Positions 60,301 to 64,000 of a stretch of DNA of 64,000 nt are shown in pieces. Position numbers and translations under genes: made by a program. Each line of letters begins with the position of its first letter. Positions within the stretch are counted from its first letter, which is position 1. The notes under the pieces were generated by a model, which did no database searches, was not told the DNA's origin, and saw nothing but the letters and a program-made list of their open reading frames with translations. This DNA is from Impatiens glandulifera (lineage: Eukaryota; Streptophyta; Magnoliopsida; Ericales; Balsaminaceae): assembly GCF_907164915.1 (NCBI RefSeq), contig NC_061870.1, forward strand, positions 5,422,273-5,486,272, read 5' to 3'.

Positions 60301-60450
60301 CAGTTAAAAGCCGTCTATCTACAGTCATATGTTTGGAACATCCACTGTCTAGATACCATACTGATTCCTCCAAGCAGCTTATCTGTTGTACTTCACAAAT
60401 ACATATTTACAATCTTTTGGTACCCACATTCAATTGGGTCTACGATCAAC
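57370..60450 (-). pseudogene. Element D pol
   Basis: Read from 60450 down: protease WYLDSGCSKHMT (60373-60140), pre-integrase and LLHMDLFGPIPV (60032-59733), integrase core TEFTNRHL and TPQQNGIPERR (59658-59473), later integrase (59467-58950), [13 protein letters not shown] (58548-58294) and YVDD (58247-58230, rest to 57740), and RNase H with several frameshifts (57740-57370). The protein is close to elements B and C. Frames break at about ten places. Confidence 0.88.
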
Positions 60451-62150
60451 TAGTCTCTTAGGAATCCATATTTGAGTTATTTGGGTGGATTTCCCATGTT
60501 GTGTTGTGATTAATGCGTAAGATTTATGCATAGTAGACATCTTCCTGCTAGCAGCTGAATTATTAATCTTAGAGGATTGTTTTAGTCTAAAACTTCCAGA
60601 CTTCCTGTCAGGTTTTGATTTTCCAGATTTGTTGGATGCTTCCTTCCTAGGTTTCAGCCAGCTTACAGTTGGTGGAATATAGATAATCTCATCTTTTAAG
60701 GTTATGTCCTTATAGCTAGGATCAGTTTCATTGTCAGTTAAACTTCTTCTAACAAAGTTTATTGGCTTAAACTTGTTTGTTACTAAGTTTAACTTCTTAC
60801 AGGACTTGTCTAAGTTGGCATTGTCAAATTCTAAATCGGATTTGTATTCGAGAGGCCTCAACACACTTATTTTCTATCTGACTGCATCTCCAGACCTTGT
60901 CCAGGAACTTACCACATATGTCAACCGTTCATTTTTAGAAAACAAAGTTTGAGCATTTCCCTTGAGCTTCTCATTCTCCGATGAGAGCTCAATCATGTTG
61001 TTTTCAAAATCTTTTGGTTCAGAAGTTTGAGATGAAAAAGGTTTATCAGATTCATATTTTAGTCTCATTTCATTACAAGAGTGTAACAACTTCTTGTACT
61101 CACTGACCATGTCATTGAGTGTATCATTTAATTCATCTCTTATAAATTCTTCAGAGGAGAAGTCAAATACCTCAGAGTCAACTTCTTCTTTTTCCATGAA
61201 GCAAGTGACCTCTTCATCATCATATCACTGGATGATGAGTCATCTGAATCGCTTTGTTCTCCTTGGTTTTTCTGTCAGTTGTTACAAGAGCTTTTGATTC
61301 TTTCTTGTCCTTCTTCTTCTCATTACGCTTTGGCTTCCTACACTCTGACTTGAAGTGTCCTAGTTTATCACATTTAAAATAGTTCAAGTTAGCCTTATAG
61401 TTATTCTTATCATTATTGTTGTTGTTTGAAGAGCTTGAGTTAGAATTTCTCTTCTTCATGAATTTTCCGAATTTCTTCACGAGAAGAGTCATGGCGTCGC
61501 TGCTGATCTGCTCGGCAACAGTCTTCACATTACTGGCAGCAGGTGGCTCATCAGCAGTCACCAGCACCTTGGTTGCAATGGAAAATATGGAGAGATCTTC
61601 TTCATTCCTAGAGTTCAGATCAAACTCATAGGCCTTTAGATCGTCTTATTGAGGTCTCTAGACTCCCTCATTGCTATCGTCTTGATATCCCACTCCCTGG
61701 GCAGAGCACGTATGACTTTGATTACAACCTCTTTGTTGTTGTAAGTCTTATTCAGAATAGAGAGAGTGGTCATAATCTTGCTGAATCTTCCATCAAATTC
61801 AGACATCTTCTCTACAGGACACATCTTAAAATTGTAAAACTGTTGTGTGGAATCCATAAGCTTGTTCTCTTTGGTCTGCTCGTTGCTTTCACATAGTTGA
61901 GTCAGTCTCTCCCAAATTTCTCTGGCAGTATCGTATGATATGATGTAGTTAAATATGTAGTCATCTAGAGTTCTGCACATGATGTCTTTTACTAGGTTGT
62001 CGAGGTTGTTCTTCCTCTTATCTTCACTGGTCCACTCAGATCTATCTTTCTCAATCTTGATAGGACCATCAGTGATGAATCTTCTTCACATGTCATCATC
62101 TGAGGCAGCAAGATGAGCATGGACCCTCTTCTTCCACACCACATAGTTTT
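60430..62150 (-). pseudogene. Element D gag
   Basis: The gag N-terminus from about 62150 has a stop at 62091 region, then WTSEDKRKNNLDNLV and an ERLTQLCESNEQTKENKL segment (61980-61636). A frame change leads to a Ser/Asn-rich stretch and a zinc knuckle FKCDKLGHFKSEC whose first Cys is Tyr (61567-61220). A spacer with DELNDTLNDMVSEYK (61197-60874) and a Lys-rich C-terminus (60864-60430) follow. As in element C, the end is a stop followed directly by ATGTGGGTAC. Confidence 0.85.
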
Positions 62151-62230
62151 TTTGAGAACATGGGAACCTTGGTGTTGGAAGTCTTAGACACGATTTTGGT
62201 TTTTTTGGTGCTATAGAATAGAAAACAAGG

Positions 62231-62242
62231 ATCTGATACCAC
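62231..62242 (-). other. Primer-binding site of element D
   Basis: TGGTATCAGAT on the minus strand, complementary to the initiator-Met tRNA end, two bases inside the LTR. Confidence 0.85.
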
Positions 62243-62243
62243 T

Positions 62244-64000
62244 TGTTGGGATTAGTGCTATCAATAGAGACTAGGGTCTAACTATTGTTATTACCTTATG
62301 ATAAATTCTTCGATAATAATCCTGTGAGGAATTAGTATCTGTTTATATTCTTCGCAAATCCTCCAAACTCTTGAAACAGATTCAAGTGCGGAAGTGTTCG
62401 TTGGATTTGAAGCTTCAGAAAACTGAATGTAAAATGACAGAAAGTAAGAACACTAGGAGTTTTATGAATGTTAGGAGATAAAGCTTCTGCGTCACCCCTT
62501 CTTCCACAACCGGAAGGATATCCACTAAATACTTTGGAACAAATACAGCTCACTGATCTATCTAACTCTCTTTTGAACAAAACAACCTTTGTTCAACTTA
62601 TAGCACTGAAGTTTCTCACAGAAAAGATAATATGTGATTACAATGTGTTTACAGTTAGACAGTACTGAACGAGTAGTGCGCCGAATATCCTATGATCTTG
62701 TCTTGTACTAGAAATATGGTTGAGGGATATTCGCATACATGGCGTTCATTCATTGATAGAATTAGCTCGCTTGTCAGTCTGCTGAAAAAAGTGGAGCAGA
62801 AGGAAATGGAGCAGGAAGCTAATAGATCGTGGATAGACGGATGCTTCCTTTAGACAACTGCTAAAGCAAGGCATCAGACACATCCCTTAAGACCGCGTAT
62901 GAAGGACTTAGACCTCGTCTAACTACATTTCCCTTCAGACTTTGTCTAAAGGAGTTAGACCTCGTCTAACTACGTATCCCTTCAAACCCCGTTTGAAGGA
63001 GTTAGACCTCGTCTAACTACGTTTCCCTTCAGACTCAGTTTGAAGGAGTTATACCCCGTCTAACTACGTTACACTTCAGACGTCGTCTGAAGGATTTTGA
63101 CCTCATCTAACTACGTATCCTTCAGATAACGTCTGAAGGAGTTAGACCTCGTCTAACTACGTATCCCTTCAGACATCGTCTGAAGGAGTTAAACAACTTC
63201 TAACTACGTATTCCTTTAACGTTTCCCTTTACACTCTATCTAAAGGAGTTAGACCTCGTCTAACTACGTTTCCCTTCAGACTCCGTCTCAAGGAGTTAGA
63301 CCTTGTCTAACTACGTATCCCTTCAACTCCGTCTGAAGGAGTTAGACCTCGTGTAACTACGTATCCCTTCAGACATCGTTTGAAGGAGTTAGACTTTATC
63401 TAACTACCTATCCCTTCAGACTCCGCTGAAGGATTTAGACATCGTTTAACTACGATTCCCTTTAGACTCTATTTGAAGGAGTTACACTTCATTTAACTAC
63501 GTTATCTTTCAAACTCCTTCTGATGGAGTTAGACCTCGTCTAACTACGTATCCCTTCAGACATTGTTTGAAGGAGTTAGACCTTGTCTAACTACGTATTC
63601 CTTCAATTATTTCCCTTAAGAATCTGTCTGAAGGAGTTAGACCTCGTCTAACTAGGTTTCCCTTCAGACTCCGTCTCAAGGAGTTAGACCTCATCTAACT
63701 ACGTATCCCTTCAAGTCCGTCTGAATGAGGTAGACCTCGTCTAACTACGTATCCCTTCAGACATCGTCTGAAGGAGTTAGACTTCATCTAACTCTGTATC
63801 CCTTCAGACTCCGTCTGAAGGAGTTAGACCTCGTCTAACTACGATTCCCTTCAGACTCTGTCTGAAGGAGTTAGACTTCATCTAACTATGTTTCCTTTCA
63901 GACTCCGTTTGAAGGAGTTAGAGCTCGTCTAACTACATTTCCTTTTAGACGTCGTCTAAAGGAGTTAGACCTTCTCTAACTACATATTCCTTCAACGTTT
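62244..64000 (-). repeat. 5' LTR of element D (partial)
   Basis: Begins TGTTGGGATTAGTGC. It contains the two-hairpin block (62461-62523) and the uninterrupted CACTA target site (near 62692), and continues out of the window inside the minisatellite. Confidence 0.9.
62884..64000. repeat. 47-bp minisatellite array in the D 5' LTR (partial)
   Basis: About 24 units visible, with the same double-palindrome unit as 51302-55445. It runs off the window end. Confidence 0.95.

Larger units (their letters stand above)
47121..64000 (-). mobile_element. Copia element D, 5' LTR cut by the window end
   Basis: Minus-strand element with 3' LTR 47121-55635, polypurine tract, accessory remnant, pol, gag, primer-binding site and the start of the 5' LTR from 62244. 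The internal region is about 6.6 kb. The 3' LTR is about 5.2 kb even after removing a CACTA insertion. Stops and frameshifts affect gag, pol and the accessory gene. The right-hand target duplication lies outside the window; the left flank is TAATT. Confidence 0.92.

Overview
This is nuclear DNA of a flowering plant, probably a eudicot. It has one intact host gene, a ubiquitin-40S ribosomal protein S27a fusion with plant-type promoter motifs, set in about 60 kb of nested and mostly broken transposable elements. The AT-rich intergenic DNA, the long LTR retrotransposons primed by initiator-Met tRNA and a CACTA-type DNA transposon all fit a plant chromosome. The sequence alone does not identify the species.

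Layout. 1-9.8 kb: two decayed LINE-ORF1-like copies in opposite orientation flank the ubiquitin-RPS27A gene (2521-2991). They are followed by a decayed Ty1/copia gag-pol remnant (about 6240-8195) and the 3' end plus LTR of a Ty3-type element. 9.8-18.2 kb: a roughly 93-bp tandem array is split by a complete Ty3 element on the minus strand (9947-15454, both LTRs, near-matching 5-bp target duplication) and by a 1.5-kb copia solo LTR (16070-17612). 18.2-19.4 kb: a hAT transposase tail. 19762-41808: a Ty1/copia element (here called B, plus strand, TSD TAAAC). Its integrase region is interrupted by a second complete copia element (C, 22434-35964, TSD TTTTC). 43166-44392: another solo LTR of the same group (E, TSD ATAAC). 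47121 to the window end: a copia element on the minus strand (D). Its 3' LTR is inflated by about 4.1 kb of 47-bp minisatellite, and that LTR contains a 3.3-kb CACTA transposon (47779-51114) carrying a decayed ubiquitin-RPL40-like gene fragment with its introns.

The most unusual material is in the related copia elements A-E. First, between pol and the 3' LTR they carry a non-retroviral accessory gene family. B and D have one copy each. C has three diverged copies in tandem, each with its own TATA-like box, and the third is fused to a long coiled-coil tail and preceded by a cluster of E2F-like TTCCCGC motifs. Second, the LTRs share a short block downstream of the promoter that can fold into two consecutive hairpins, with sequence changes that mostly preserve pairing. 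Third, at an equivalent place in the LTR three families carry tandem arrays of different unit length (26, 47 and 50 bp) built on the same GTTAGAC/GTCTAAC palindromic core, while E shows only scattered motifs.

Most element coding regions contain stops and frameshifts. Only RPS27A can be called a functional host gene with confidence. The C element has the best-preserved proteins: an uninterrupted gag, and an RT with an intact YVDD motif.
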